Source: Marinobacter sp. BGYM27
Lineage (GTDB): Bacteria; Pseudomonadota; Gammaproteobacteria; Pseudomonadales; Oleiphilaceae
NCBI GenBank assembly: GCA_025153445.1
Contig: JANZNS010000005.1
Location: 423,042-487,041, forward strand
DNA length: 64,000 nt
Reading direction: 5' to 3'
Made by a program: the position numbers and the translations under genes. Below the pieces are notes generated by a model, which saw only the letters and a program-made list of their open reading frames with translations, was not told where the DNA came from and made no database searches. Positions 44,950-53,237 of this stretch are shown here, one piece after another (positions within the stretch are counted from its first letter, which is position 1; each line of letters begins with the position of its first letter).

Positions 44950-46731
44950 ATGTCGAAAACCCAGCTTGCAGCGCCACCCCGCTCCACCCTTACATTGCGG
45001 GATATCTGCACAGCCCTGGTTGAAGATCAGGAAATCAGCCAACCGGACGCGGAGCGCGTGCTTGCCGCAAACCTGGGCGCCGAAGCACTTGAACGCCATC
45101 CGCTGGAAATTGTCGCCATAGCCGAGCTGACCAGCCAGAAAAGCGGCCGAAAACTGAGCCTGGACCGCCTGGCAGGCTGGCTGGCCGACTGGGCCGGGCA
45201 AGATTATTATCACATCGATCCGCTCAAGATAGACGCCCCCGCCGTCGCCCGTGTGATGTCATTCGCCTTTGCCCAGCGTCATGGCATTCTGGCGGTGGAA
45301 ATCCACAAGGACGAATGCTGGATCGCCAGTACAGAGCCGTTCAAGAACGACTGGGAAGCCAATCTTCGCCACGTTCTGAAAAAGGATATTCGCCGGGTTG
45401 TTGCAAACCCCGAGGATATCCGTCGGTTCACGGTCGAGTTCTATCAGTTGGCAAACTCCGTCAGCAAGGCCGTTGGCAACGCAGGTGGCAATGCGGCCAA
45501 TATCCATAACTTTGAGCAACTACTCGATCTGGGCGACAACAAGAGCCCCGATGCGAATGATCAGCACGTCGTTAAAATTGTCGACTGGCTGCTGCAGTAC
45601 GCCTACGAGCAACGCGCCAGCGATATCCATATCGAGCCGCGCAGGGAAATAACCCAGGTGCGCTTTCGCATTGATGGCGTGCTCCATAATGTTTACGAAT
45701 TTCCCGACCAGGTGGGCGTAGCCGTCGTCAGTCGCCTGAAAATACTCGGTCGTCTGAACGTGGCTGAAAAACGGCGACCGCAAGATGGCCGTATCAAAAC
45801 CCGCAAGCCGGATAACTCCGAAGTTGAACTGCGGCTGGCCACCATGCCAACGGCATTTGGCGAAAAGATGGTGATGCGGATTTTTGATCCGGAGGTTCTG
45901 CTCAAGTCATTCGACCAGCTTGGCTTTGGCAAGGACGATACCCTGCGCTGGCGTGAGATGACTGGCAAGCCTCATGGCATCGTACTGGTCACCGGCCCCA
46001 CGGGGTCGGGCAAAACCACCACGCTCTACTCGACCCTCAAGCATCTGGCAACGCCTGAGGTCAACATCTGCACCATCGAAGACCCGATCGAAATGGTCGA
46101 GCCGGCTTTCAACCAGATGCAGGTGCAGCACGGCATTGATCTGACATTTGCTTCAGGTGTGCGAGCCCTGCTACGTCAGGATCCGGATATTGTGATGGTC
46201 GGTGAGATCCGGGATCTGGAAACCGCTGAAATGGCGGTTCAGGCCGCCTTGACCGGGCATCTTGTGCTCTCCACGCTGCACACTAACGATTCCCCGAGCG
46301 CCATTACCCGCCTGATCGAGCTTGGCATCCCCCCTTACCTGATTCGGGCAACAGTGCTGGGAGTTATGGCCCAAAGACTGGTGCGCCTGTTGTGCCCGCA
46401 TTGCAAAGTTAAAACAACAGTTGATGCCGATGCCTGGACCAGTCTCACCCGGCCATGGAAAGCACCTTTGCCAGCAGATGTCTATGGGCCAGGCGGCTGC
46501 CTGGAATGCCGCAACACCGGATATCGCGGGCGGGCAGGCGTCTATGAACTGTTGCAACTGACACCCAAGCTACGCGCTGCAGTTGATGAAAACTGCGATC
46601 TGGAGCAATTCAGGGTAGACGCCTATCGCGAGGGCATGCGCTCGTTACGACTGAGCGGCGCACAAAAGGTTGCAGCTGGCGAGACAACCATTGAGGAGGT
46701 GCTCAGGGTCACTCCTGAAAGTCAGCGGTAA
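44950..46731 (+). CDS. GspE/PilB-type secretion or pilus-assembly ATPase, isolated copy
   Basis: 593-residue hexameric AAA-like ATPase of the type II secretion / type IV pilus family. The N-terminal GspE_N-like domain spans about 20-170. The N2 domain is seen in RASDIHIEPRREITQVRFRIDG. Walker A GPTGSGKTTT is near residue 350, the Asp box IEDPIEM follows, and Walker B is in RQDPDIVMVGEIRD. The zinc tetracysteine element is LCPHCK ... GCLECRNTGYRGR. All catalytic elements are intact. No other pilus or secretion gene is next to it, so its partner machine lies elsewhere. Confidence 0.93.
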   Translation: MSKTQLAAPPRSTLTLRDICTALVEDQEISQPDAERVLAANLGAEALERHPLEIVAIAELTSQKSGRKLSLDRLAGWLADWAGQDYYHIDPLKIDAPAVARVMSFAFAQRHGILAVEIHKDECWIASTEPFKNDWEANLRHVLKKDIRRVVANPEDIRRFTVEFYQLANSVSKAVGNAGGNAANIHNFEQLLDLGDNKSPDANDQHVVKIVDWLLQYAYEQRASDIHIEPRREITQVRFRIDGVLHNVYEFPDQVGVAVVSRLKILGRLNVAEKRRPQDGRIKTRKPDNSEVELRLATMPTAFGEKMVMRIFDPEVLLKSFDQLGFGKDDTLRWREMTGKPHGIVLVTGPTGSGKTTTLYSTLKHLATPEVNICTIEDPIEMVEPAFNQMQVQHGIDLTFASGVRALLRQDPDIVMVGEIRDLETAEMAVQAALTGHLVLSTLHTNDSPSAITRLIELGIPPYLIRATVLGVMAQRLVRLLCPHCKVKTTVDADAWTSLTRPWKAPLPADVYGPGGCLECRNTGYRGRAGVYELLQLTPKLRAAVDENCDLEQFRVDAYREGMRSLRLSGAQKVAAGETTIEEVLRVTPESQR

Positions 46732-46761
46732 AGCGCCTGAGGTAAAGGCGCTCGAATACGG

Positions 46762-47805
46762 TCATGCACCGGGGCGCATCCCGCATTGCCCGAGCACATC
46801 CTGCCAGAGCCGGGTATGTCGCTTGATCGCCTGATCCAGCTGTCGCCAGAGGCTGTTTTCTCCGGCCTCCGTCAGGTAGCGATTAAAATAGCCTTCAAAC
46901 GCTGCCGGCATGACATTTCGCTGAGTGGCGCCCAACTCATGAAAGCCCGGCAGCAGATGTTGCCTTATCCGCGTCACCGCCGCGATATAGGGCTGAACCT
47001 TGCCCGCGTAGACTGCAAAGAACATGCTGCGGGCGATTTCGGCCTGATTGTTGGGCTGCCCATTCAGGCAGACTGGACGCGCCGCCAGCCGGTGCTCGAT
47101 GATATCAGCTGCATCGTTCAGACGTGTCACCAGCAACTGTCCACTCTTGATCAGCTGCCCCATCCGATCCTCCGCCTGCCAACGCTGATGCACCTCACCC
47201 AAAAAGCCGAAATCGGTATCGAGCTTCCCTTTACGCAGCTCTCCCAGTCGCTGAACGAGCAGACGGACATCAACTTCCAGATCGCTGATATCCGCCACCG
47301 AAACGGTTACCGGCAGAGCACCTTCAGTTCGTGTAAACAGCGGTTCGATTTCCTCCACACCCCAGCTCGCGTTCCAGACGGCAATCGGCAGCGTGGTGAC
47401 TTTTGAATGTCTGGCAAACACTACCGCTTCGCGCAGCGAAGGGTCGTCCTCAAGTGCTCCAATACAATCGTCCGCAGCGTGAATAAACTTCAACTCATAC
47501 CGCAACTGGTTCAATGGCTGCATGACACGGCCCAGCCCGGAATTTCGCTCGCCCACAACATGCTGCAAGTCGCAGCCGTATAACGAGAGAAAATCGAGCA
47601 TGCTCAGGTCCAGCTCCGGCATTGGCAAGCGCCTGTCACGCCGGCGCGGAAACAGCCCCGTCACCGGAAGCGGACTGAGCTCAGCGGGTTGGTCGAACAC
47701 TCGCGCCACGCGCTCGACATACTCCTCCATCATCGACTCAGGTTCGGAGAATGGCTGGCACCCGGTCAGCATCAACAGGATCAATGACCCGACAAGCGAT
47801 CGCAT
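46762..47805 (-). CDS. DUF3080 lipoprotein
   Basis: 347 residues. Signal peptide with lipobox LMLTGC (Cys16). The rest is helical and soluble: MMEEYVERVARVFDQP, LLSLYGCDLQHVVGERNSGLGRV-type region and WRQLDQAIKRHTRLWQ. Matches the DUF3080 family, restricted mostly to gammaproteobacteria, with no known function. Asp at +3 or later cannot be used to decide membrane destination confidently (the residue after Cys is Gln, which favours the outer membrane). Confidence 0.82.
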   Translation of the reverse strand: MRSLVGSLILLMLTGCQPFSEPESMMEEYVERVARVFDQPAELSPLPVTGLFPRRRDRRLPMPELDLSMLDFLSLYGCDLQHVVGERNSGLGRVMQPLNQLRYELKFIHAADDCIGALEDDPSLREAVVFARHSKVTTLPIAVWNASWGVEEIEPLFTRTEGALPVTVSVADISDLEVDVRLLVQRLGELRKGKLDTDFGFLGEVHQRWQAEDRMGQLIKSGQLLVTRLNDAADIIEHRLAARPVCLNGQPNNQAEIARSMFFAVYAGKVQPYIAAVTRIRQHLLPGFHELGATQRNVMPAAFEGYFNRYLTEAGENSLWRQLDQAIKRHTRLWQDVLGQCGMRPGA

Positions 47806-47850
47806 GAAAGACTCGAAATAGGAAAAGGACTTACTCAGTGTACGCAGGAA

Positions 47851-47886
47851 GGAAAAAAATGGGACACCCCCGGAGGCCGGAGGTGT
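47851..47886 (-). terminator. Intrinsic terminator after the mtnBDC operon
   Basis: On the minus strand ACACCTCCGG pairs with CCGGGGGTGT-like sequence (47864-47886), followed by CCCATTTTTTTCC. Located about 50 bases after the mtnC stop codon. Confidence 0.8.
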
Positions 47887-47933
47887 TGATTACCAGATAT
47901 GAGAGGCGGGATATCAGGTTTAGACGATGGCAA

Positions 47934-48632
47934 TCAGTCGATGTCGGCAATGATTGCGTCAGCCGCCTGAAAGTCCCGGGCAACCTGACGAGCGGTATCG
48001 GGCGTGGATTCGTCACGCACCAACAAAACAGTATGCATTCCTGCTTCCTCTGCTGCTTCAAGCTCCTGTTCGATGTCGGAAAGAAACATCACAGTGTCAG
48101 CGTCAACGCCCAGTTCGTTCAGGATATTTTGATAAGCTGCAGTCTCACGCTTGGCTCCCATCCGGGTATCGAAATAGCCACTGAAAAATGGGGTCAGATC
48201 CCCCTCTGAACTGAAGCCAAAAATCAGTTTCTGCGCCTGCACCGAACCTGACGAGTAGACGTAAAGGCGCAGCCCACGGTCATGCCACTCCCGCAGTTTC
48301 TCGCCGGCATCCGGATAGACGTGGCCCTGAAAATCGCCGTTCCGGTAACCCTTTTCCCAAATCATGCCTTGCAACGCTTTAAGCGGCGTGGCCTTGCGGT
48401 CTTCTTTGATCCACTGCTGCAGCGCCGCAATCAGACCATCCACGTCGCTTGCAGGGACTCCGGTTTCTTCGGCAACCGCACGAAGCTGGGCTTTGACCTC
48501 GTCATCATCCCGCGCCACTGCTTCCTGGATAAAATCGGCCAGATTTGCCGCAGCGTAGGGAAACAGCACGTCGTGCACAAACGAGATTGAACTGGTGGTG
48601 CCTTCAATATCCGTCAGAATTACCCGAATCAT
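47934..48632 (-). CDS. mtnC: Enolase-phosphatase E1 (acireductone synthase)
   Basis: HAD-family bifunctional enzyme of the methionine salvage pathway; enolises and dephosphorylates 2,3-diketo-5-methylthiopentyl-1-phosphate. 232 residues. HAD motif I is LTDIEGTTSSISFVHDVLFPYA, motif II is VYSSGSVQAQKL and motif IV is FLSDIEQELEAAEEAG. Its ATG shares bases with the mtnD stop (TGATG). Third gene of the salvage operon mtnB-mtnD-mtnC. Confidence 0.97.
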   Translation of the reverse strand: MIRVILTDIEGTTSSISFVHDVLFPYAAANLADFIQEAVARDDDEVKAQLRAVAEETGVPASDVDGLIAALQQWIKEDRKATPLKALQGMIWEKGYRNGDFQGHVYPDAGEKLREWHDRGLRLYVYSSGSVQAQKLIFGFSSEGDLTPFFSGYFDTRMGAKRETAAYQNILNELGVDADTVMFLSDIEQELEAAEEAGMHTVLLVRDESTPDTARQVARDFQAADAIIADID

Positions 48633-49189
48633 CAGGCCGCTCCAACCAGGCGTTCATAGCGAGGCAGCTGACTGGCGATATCTTCGCCAGTAAAACTGGC
48701 AACCCAACCATCGGGATTGGAAAACAAACGGATACAGGTAAATTCCGGCGCAGGTCCCATGTCAAACCAGTGACGGGTGCCATCCGGAACACTGATCAGG
48801 TCGTTCTTCTGGCAAAGCACCGCGTATACCTTGTCGCCAAAGTGAAGATAAAACAGGCCCTGGCCCCGTACAAAGAAGCGCACTTCGTCTTCACTGTGGG
48901 TATGCTCATCAAGAAACTTCTTGCGCGCCACATCCTTGTTCGGATTATCAGCAGTCAGGCTGACCACATCAGCCGTCTGAAAACCGCATTCTGCTTTCAG
49001 TTTGGCCACTTCGTCGGCATAGGCGTCAAGAATGTCATCCTGGGTTGCGTCGGCAGGCAGATCACGGGTCGGCCACTGCTCAAAACGCACGCCCTGCTCA
49101 CCCAGCAATCGCTGGATTTCCGCAGTGCTCTCGGTGACAACGTCCGGCTGGTCGGGCTGTTGTTCATTGTAAATACGCAGTGTGGTCAT
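48632..49189 (-). CDS. mtnD: Acireductone dioxygenase
   Basis: Cupin metalloenzyme that splits acireductone to the methionine precursor KMTB and formate (Fe form) or to methylthiopropionate, formate and CO (Ni form). 185 residues. Metal ligands are in DEHTHSEDEVRFFVRG (His, His, Glu) and the later His in GTRHWFDMG. Overlaps mtnB by four bases (ATGA) and mtnC by one. Confidence 0.97.
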   Translation of the reverse strand: MTTLRIYNEQQPDQPDVVTESTAEIQRLLGEQGVRFEQWPTRDLPADATQDDILDAYADEVAKLKAECGFQTADVVSLTADNPNKDVARKKFLDEHTHSEDEVRFFVRGQGLFYLHFGDKVYAVLCQKNDLISVPDGTRHWFDMGPAPEFTCIRLFSNPDGWVASFTGEDIASQLPRYERLVGAA

Positions 49190-49812
49190 GATCTCACCTT
49201 CATCATTTCAATTTCACAAGCGAACAGGAACTCAAATGCTTCCACATGGCGCAAACAGTCTGCCATGGTCTTTCCCCATGTATAAAGGCCATGCCCGCGG
49301 ATCAGATAGCCTGGCTGCTCGGGATGTTCTGCAAACCATTGGCGGGTGCGCTCAGACAGCGCACTGATATCCTGGGTATTGTCGAAAATCGGCACCACGA
49401 GCGGTGCTTCATGGGTCGTGACCCCGGGGAACGCTTTCTGCAATTCATAGTCCTGCAGTGTCAGTTGCTCCTTGCCCGACAGCATACGGCTCAGCACGGT
49501 CGCATTAACAGAGTGCGTATGCAGTACGACACCAACATCCGGGAATTGCTCATATAAAACGGTATGCAACAGGGTTTCTGCTGATGAGCGGGCGTCGCTC
49601 TGTACCGGACAGCCTGCATAATCAACCACCATGATATCACCTGCTGCCAACTGACCTTTATGGCGGCCAGACACGGTAATGGCGATATGGTGTTCGTCCA
49701 GACGGGCGGAATAGTTGCTACTGGTAGCCGGAGACCACCCGTTGTCATAAAGAAAACGCCCGGCCTCAATCAACGACTGCGCAACAGCGGCATAGCGGGT
49801 CACATCAAACAT
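49186..49812 (-). CDS. mtnB: Methylthioribulose-1-phosphate dehydratase
   Basis: Class II aldolase-fold zinc enzyme of methionine salvage. 208 residues. Signatures: GWSPATSSNYSARLDEHHIAI at the phosphate site, the zinc histidines in VLHTHSVNATVLSR, and YLIRGHGLYTWGKTMADCLRHVE. GGAGG is five bases before the ATG at 49812; the longer frame to 49833 would place that ribosome site inside the gene. First gene of the operon. MtnA and MtnP are not in this window. Confidence 0.96.
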   Translation of the reverse strand: MFDVTRYAAVAQSLIEAGRFLYDNGWSPATSSNYSARLDEHHIAITVSGRHKGQLAAGDIMVVDYAGCPVQSDARSSAETLLHTVLYEQFPDVGVVLHTHSVNATVLSRMLSGKEQLTLQDYELQKAFPGVTTHEAPLVVPIFDNTQDISALSERTRQWFAEHPEQPGYLIRGHGLYTWGKTMADCLRHVEAFEFLFACEIEMMKVRS

Positions 49813-49924
49813 CAAGCCTCCGGCGGCGATCATACGAGAAATCAGATTCGGCTCCGCCAGCTAGGGGCAGCCTGTCGGCCTCTATTATAGAGAGTGTCGC
49901 AACTCGCTTCATCCCGCCCCACAC

Positions 49925-49956
49925 AAAAAAACGCCGGAACACGAGGTCCGGCGTTT
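49925..49956 (-). terminator. Intrinsic terminator after the small repeat lipoprotein gene
   Basis: AAACGCCGGA and TCCGGCGTTT form a 10-bp stem with an 8-base loop; on the minus strand a seven-T run follows. It lies 25 bases past the stop codon of the 64-residue lipoprotein. Confidence 0.92.
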
Positions 49957-49980
49957 CGGCTTCAATAACGCGCGTGGCGA

Positions 49981-50175
49981 TTACTCAACTACAGGCTTTC
50001 CATCGCTGTCATTCCAGACCTTGCGACCATCCTGATCCATCTTGCCGTTGGTATCCCAGACTTCACGATTCTCGGTCTTACCTTCAAGCTTGCCGTTATC
50101 ATCCCAGAATTTCCTGTCGCTGCTGCAACCGGCTGCCAGCATGCCCACAAGCGCAATCAACATCAGCTTCTTCAT
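49981..50175 (-). CDS. Small lipoprotein with three Trp-Asp/Asn-Gly-Lys repeats
   Basis: 64 residues. Lipoprotein signal peptide MKKLMLIALVGMLAAGC (lipid Cys17, then Ser-Ser). The 47-residue mature part is three imperfect repeats of a short unit: KFWDDNGKLEGK, EVWDTNGKMDQDG and KVWNDSDGKPVVE, each with Trp, one or two acidic/Asn residues and Gly-Lys. It resembles MORN-like or toxin-antitoxin "antitoxin component" beta-repeats only loosely. AGGAG is six bases before the ATG at 50175; the TTG upstream is rejected. It has its own terminator, so it is a single-gene unit. Function unknown. Confidence 0.8.
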   Translation of the reverse strand: MKKLMLIALVGMLAAGCSSDRKFWDDNGKLEGKTENREVWDTNGKMDQDGRKVWNDSDGKPVVE

Positions 50176-50269
50176 CAAACACTCCTGATCTCGTCATTCA
50201 ATTCAGTCGTCTATTGCAACACAAAGCCCGGGGAGCACCTATTACAAAGTTGACACATCAGTCACAGAC

Positions 50270-50887
50270 TTATTCAGATTTCGCACCGTAGCGTTCACGG
50301 TTGCGCAACTTGTCCTGATCACCTTTACGCAGCATCACATAAACTGCGCCAGTGCCGCCGTGGTGCTTCTGGGCTGAATAAAACGCCATGACATCAGTGA
50401 GCTCTGGTAGCCACTTGGCGAGATAACTCTTGAGCTGTGCAATCCCATCAGGATTGCGCTCACCCTTACCGTGTAAAATAAGAACTGATCGCAAGCCATA
50501 ACGGACGCAGTCGCTGATAAAACCAAATACTTCCCGGCGAGCCTCTTCCACGGTCATTCGGTGAAGATCAAGCCGCGCTTCAATCTGATATTGACCGAGT
50601 CGCAGCTTCTTGTAGACACCGTGCTGAATCCCCGGACGCTGATAAGCCAGCACATCATGGCTTTTAAGCGGCTCAACATGCTCAGCAGTCAACGGATTGC
50701 GATCTTTAATGGGTGAATCAACGGCCGAGCGCTGACGTTCCAGATGACCCGGAGTCAGCTCACGCGGTACCTGCGTATCGACCTTGTTAGGACGCTTGAT
50801 ACGCTGCACATCGCTCATTTCTTCGAGAAAACTCAGTCTTTCGGCTTTAGTGGTCATGACTTCATCCGGTTCATCTTGTTCAGACAT
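50270..50887 (-). CDS. Smr/MutS2-type domain protein
   Basis: 205 residues. An N-terminal helical/disordered region (about 1-110) precedes a C-terminal Smr domain (about 115-200). The latter has the LDLHRMTVEEARREV motif and the HGKGERN active-site loop, both typical of the stand-alone SmrA/SmrB (YdaL/YfcN) family of nucleases. In E. coli SmrB cuts mRNA at collided ribosomes; whether this protein is SmrA- or SmrB-like cannot be settled by eye. Confidence 0.9.
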   Translation of the reverse strand: MSEQDEPDEVMTTKAERLSFLEEMSDVQRIKRPNKVDTQVPRELTPGHLERQRSAVDSPIKDRNPLTAEHVEPLKSHDVLAYQRPGIQHGVYKKLRLGQYQIEARLDLHRMTVEEARREVFGFISDCVRYGLRSVLILHGKGERNPDGIAQLKSYLAKWLPELTDVMAFYSAQKHHGGTGAVYVMLRKGDQDKLRNRERYGAKSE

Positions 50888-51047
50888 CAGCCAGCCTGAT
50901 CAAGCGGCGGTCTGCTACTGCAAAAAACTTTACCACCAGAGGGATGAGCACGAAAGTTGAATAGTAGAGATCTGAATACGCCAGCAGCGATCTGGCGACA
51001 CGATGACGAAGTATCGGAATGAGTGTCGGGATGAAAAGACAAGGCAT

Positions 51048-51156
51048 AAAAAACCCCGGAGGGACCCGGGGTAGCATAAATCGGGAACAACACATTCCCT
51101 TAAGCTTTCAGACACCACAGACAGCTGCTTCACAGGAGATCAAGATGAAGCAACTG
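51048..51156 (-). ncRNA. Candidate small RNA: three hairpins ending in an intrinsic terminator
   Basis: Minus-strand order: (i) an 11-bp stem at 51156-51146 / 51132-51122 (10 of 11 paired, one G-U on RNA) with a 13-base loop that exposes GATCTCCT, an anti-Shine-Dalgarno sequence; (ii) a GGGAA/TTCCC stem at 51099-51083; (iii) a terminator ACCCCGG/CCGGGGT (51072-51053) followed by six T. No long ORF of either strand explains it. The 5' end is unknown and a promoter was not recognised. The plus strand of hairpin (i) covers the start of an 18-codon frame. The remainder of 50888-51297 appears empty. Confidence 0.45.
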
Positions 51157-51201
51157 CATACACCATACGCAATGCATGGCACGCTTTCCGTTGTACATTA
51201 G
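51145..51201 (+). CDS. Possible 18-residue ORF with ribosome site inside a hairpin
   Basis: ATG 51145 to TAG 51201, peptide MKQLHTPYAMHGTLSVVH, with AGGAG nine bases before the ATG. The ribosome site lies in the loop and the ATG at the edge of an 11-bp stem (51122-51132 / 51146-51156). It could be a leader peptide for the gene at 51298, but it equally could be the chance complement of the candidate minus-strand RNA. Confidence 0.2.
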   Translation: MKQLHTPYAMHGTLSVVH

Positions 51202-51297
51202 TCTTAACATCACCCCCTTCCCCACAACGCCCTGTCAGCTACACTGGTACGGGAACTGACATCCATTCAGCCTTTTCTGCGCTGATTCCCCAATGAG

Positions 51298-53220
51298 ATG
51301 AAATCAATGCCGGCAGACCCACATGAATCGACGAGCCATAACACGCGCTCACTGATGCTGTTTCTTCAGCAGCATGCGCCGTTTAATAACATGGACGACA
51401 GTCATCTGGCCCTGTTTGCCGAAAATACTACCCTGCGGTTCTTTGCCGACGGCGATGTCGTGCTGTCACCTGACGATGGCGTGGTAACCGAGTTCAATAT
51501 CGTCAAACAGGGTCGGATTTGCGGCGAGCGTGAAAACAAGCGTGATGGCCGTACCGAGCGTACCTTCGAGATCAGTCAGGGCGAATGTTTTCCGGTAGCA
51601 GCGCTGATCGGCGAGCGCCCTACCCGCACGCTTCACAGGGCAGCCGGCGACACGTTTTGTCTCAGCCTTGATCATGATGCGTTTGTTCATATTTTTGCCG
51701 ACAGCGAACCCTTTCGTGATTTCTGCCTTCGGGGCGTTAGCAGCCTGCTCGATCAGGTCAATCGTCACGCCCAGTCCAAAGCGCTGGCGTCGATTGGCAA
51801 CAACCAGTCACTGGATACTCCGCTGGAGCGATACGCCCTTCGCAATCCCATTGTCTGCTCACCCGACGCGCCGATTCGGAAGGTGGTATCGCGTATGCAC
51901 GAAAACGCGGTCGGCAGCATGGTGATTACTGATGATGAAAGGCGTCCCGTTGGCATCTTCACCCTGCGCGATCTGAGAACCCTCATCGCCGAAGAGCAGG
52001 CCGGACTGGACGACTCTGTCGCCAGCGTCATGACACCGAATCCGGCCAGACTGCATTCGTCGGCAGATGCGTTCGAAGCCGCGCTATTGATGGCAGAGCA
52101 TCACTTTGCCCACGTGTGCGTAGTCGATGACGATGACCGGCTGATTGGCGTTGTATCGGAACGGGACCTGTTCTCCCTGCAACGGGTCGATCTGGTGCAC
52201 CTGGCCCGAACGATTGGCACTGCAGCGCATCTGCGGACGCTGATCAGCTTGCGAGCAGATGTCGGACGTCTGGTTGAAACCATGCTCGCTCACGGCGCGG
52301 CCTCTGACCAGATACTCCGTATCATTACCACACTAAACGACTGCACCGTCAGGCGAGTGCTGGAACTGAACCTCAAAACCCACGATCCCGGCATTTCCTT
52401 TACCTGGCTGACATTTGGTAGCGAGGGCCGACAGGAGCAGACCCTTCTGACCGATCAAGACAACGGGATACTGTTTGAAACACCCGACGGCATGACGGCC
52501 GATCAGGCACGCGAAAAACTGCTGCCCTTTGCTGGCAAGGTAAACGACGAACTGGCCCAATGCGGATTCACGCTATGCAAAGGCAATATCATGGCGAGCA
52601 ATCCCAAGCTTTGCCTCAGCATGGAGGAATGGCTGGACTGGTTCAGGCGATTTATTGAATCAGCAACGCCTGAAAACCTGCTGAACTCTTCAATTTTCAT
52701 GGATATCAGAAGCGTTTTCGGGCCGGACGATGCGGTCGCGACGCTGCAGCAACAGGTACTGGGCTGGACCCGGAAAAACACGTTGTTTCAGAAGATGATG
52801 GCCGCCAACGCACTGACCCACAGACCACCGCTCAATATATTCAGGGGATTCATCTACGCAAAGGGCGGCGAAAAGCACATGCTGGACCTTAAAAAGCAGG
52901 GATTGACGCCATTCGTAGACTCAGCACGAATATACGCCCTCGCCCACGGGGTTGCGGCCTCCAATACCCTCGAGCGCATTGAGAGACTGACTGAAGCCGG
53001 CATCTTCGATCGCAAGGACGCCAGCGCCTGGAAGGAAGCCTATAACCTGATTCAGATGATCAGAATGCGCAGCCACCAGGAACAACTTGCGGCGGGACAA
53101 GCGCCGACGAACCGCATAGATCCGGATGACCTGAATCAGCTCGACCGGCGCATCCTGAGAGAGTCTTTCCGTCAGGCCCAGCGCCTGCAGCAAAAACTGG
53201 AAGTGTCCTATCAACTCTGA
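51298..53220 (+). CDS. CNMP-CBS-DUF294 putative nucleotidyltransferase
   Basis: 640 residues with four parts: a cyclic-nucleotide-binding-like domain (about 20-150), a tandem CBS pair (about 175-290; GSMVITDDERRPVGIFTLRD and HVCVVDDDDRLIGVVSERD), a GlnD-like DUF294 nucleotidyltransferase domain (about 310-450; LTFGSEGRQEQTLLTDQDNG with the GS...D-x-D-type metal site), and the DUF294_C helical domain (about 475-625). This architecture senses nucleotides and is thought to modify another protein by uridylylation or adenylylation; no target is known. It leads the plus-strand block that includes the acetate-type symporter, 17 bases before the exonuclease gene. The ribosome site is weak and ATG 51307 is also possible. 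Confidence 0.88.
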   Translation: MKSMPADPHESTSHNTRSLMLFLQQHAPFNNMDDSHLALFAENTTLRFFADGDVVLSPDDGVVTEFNIVKQGRICGERENKRDGRTERTFEISQGECFPVAALIGERPTRTLHRAAGDTFCLSLDHDAFVHIFADSEPFRDFCLRGVSSLLDQVNRHAQSKALASIGNNQSLDTPLERYALRNPIVCSPDAPIRKVVSRMHENAVGSMVITDDERRPVGIFTLRDLRTLIAEEQAGLDDSVASVMTPNPARLHSSADAFEAALLMAEHHFAHVCVVDDDDRLIGVVSERDLFSLQRVDLVHLARTIGTAAHLRTLISLRADVGRLVETMLAHGAASDQILRIITTLNDCTVRRVLELNLKTHDPGISFTWLTFGSEGRQEQTLLTDQDNGILFETPDGMTADQAREKLLPFAGKVNDELAQCGFTLCKGNIMASNPKLCLSMEEWLDWFRRFIESATPENLLNSSIFMDIRSVFGPDDAVATLQQQVLGWTRKNTLFQKMMAANALTHRPPLNIFRGFIYAKGGEKHMLDLKKQGLTPFVDSARIYALAHGVAASNTLERIERLTEAGIFDRKDASAWKEAYNLIQMIRMRSHQEQLAAGQAPTNRIDPDDLNQLDRRILRESFRQAQRLQQKLEVSYQL

Positions 53221-53237
53221 ACCGGAAATGGCACGTC

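Noticed and set aside
50930..51133. 67-codon minus-strand frame beginning at GTG 51133
   Set aside because: No ribosome site in front of it, and it runs through an intrinsic terminator at about 51053-51072; unlikely to be translated.
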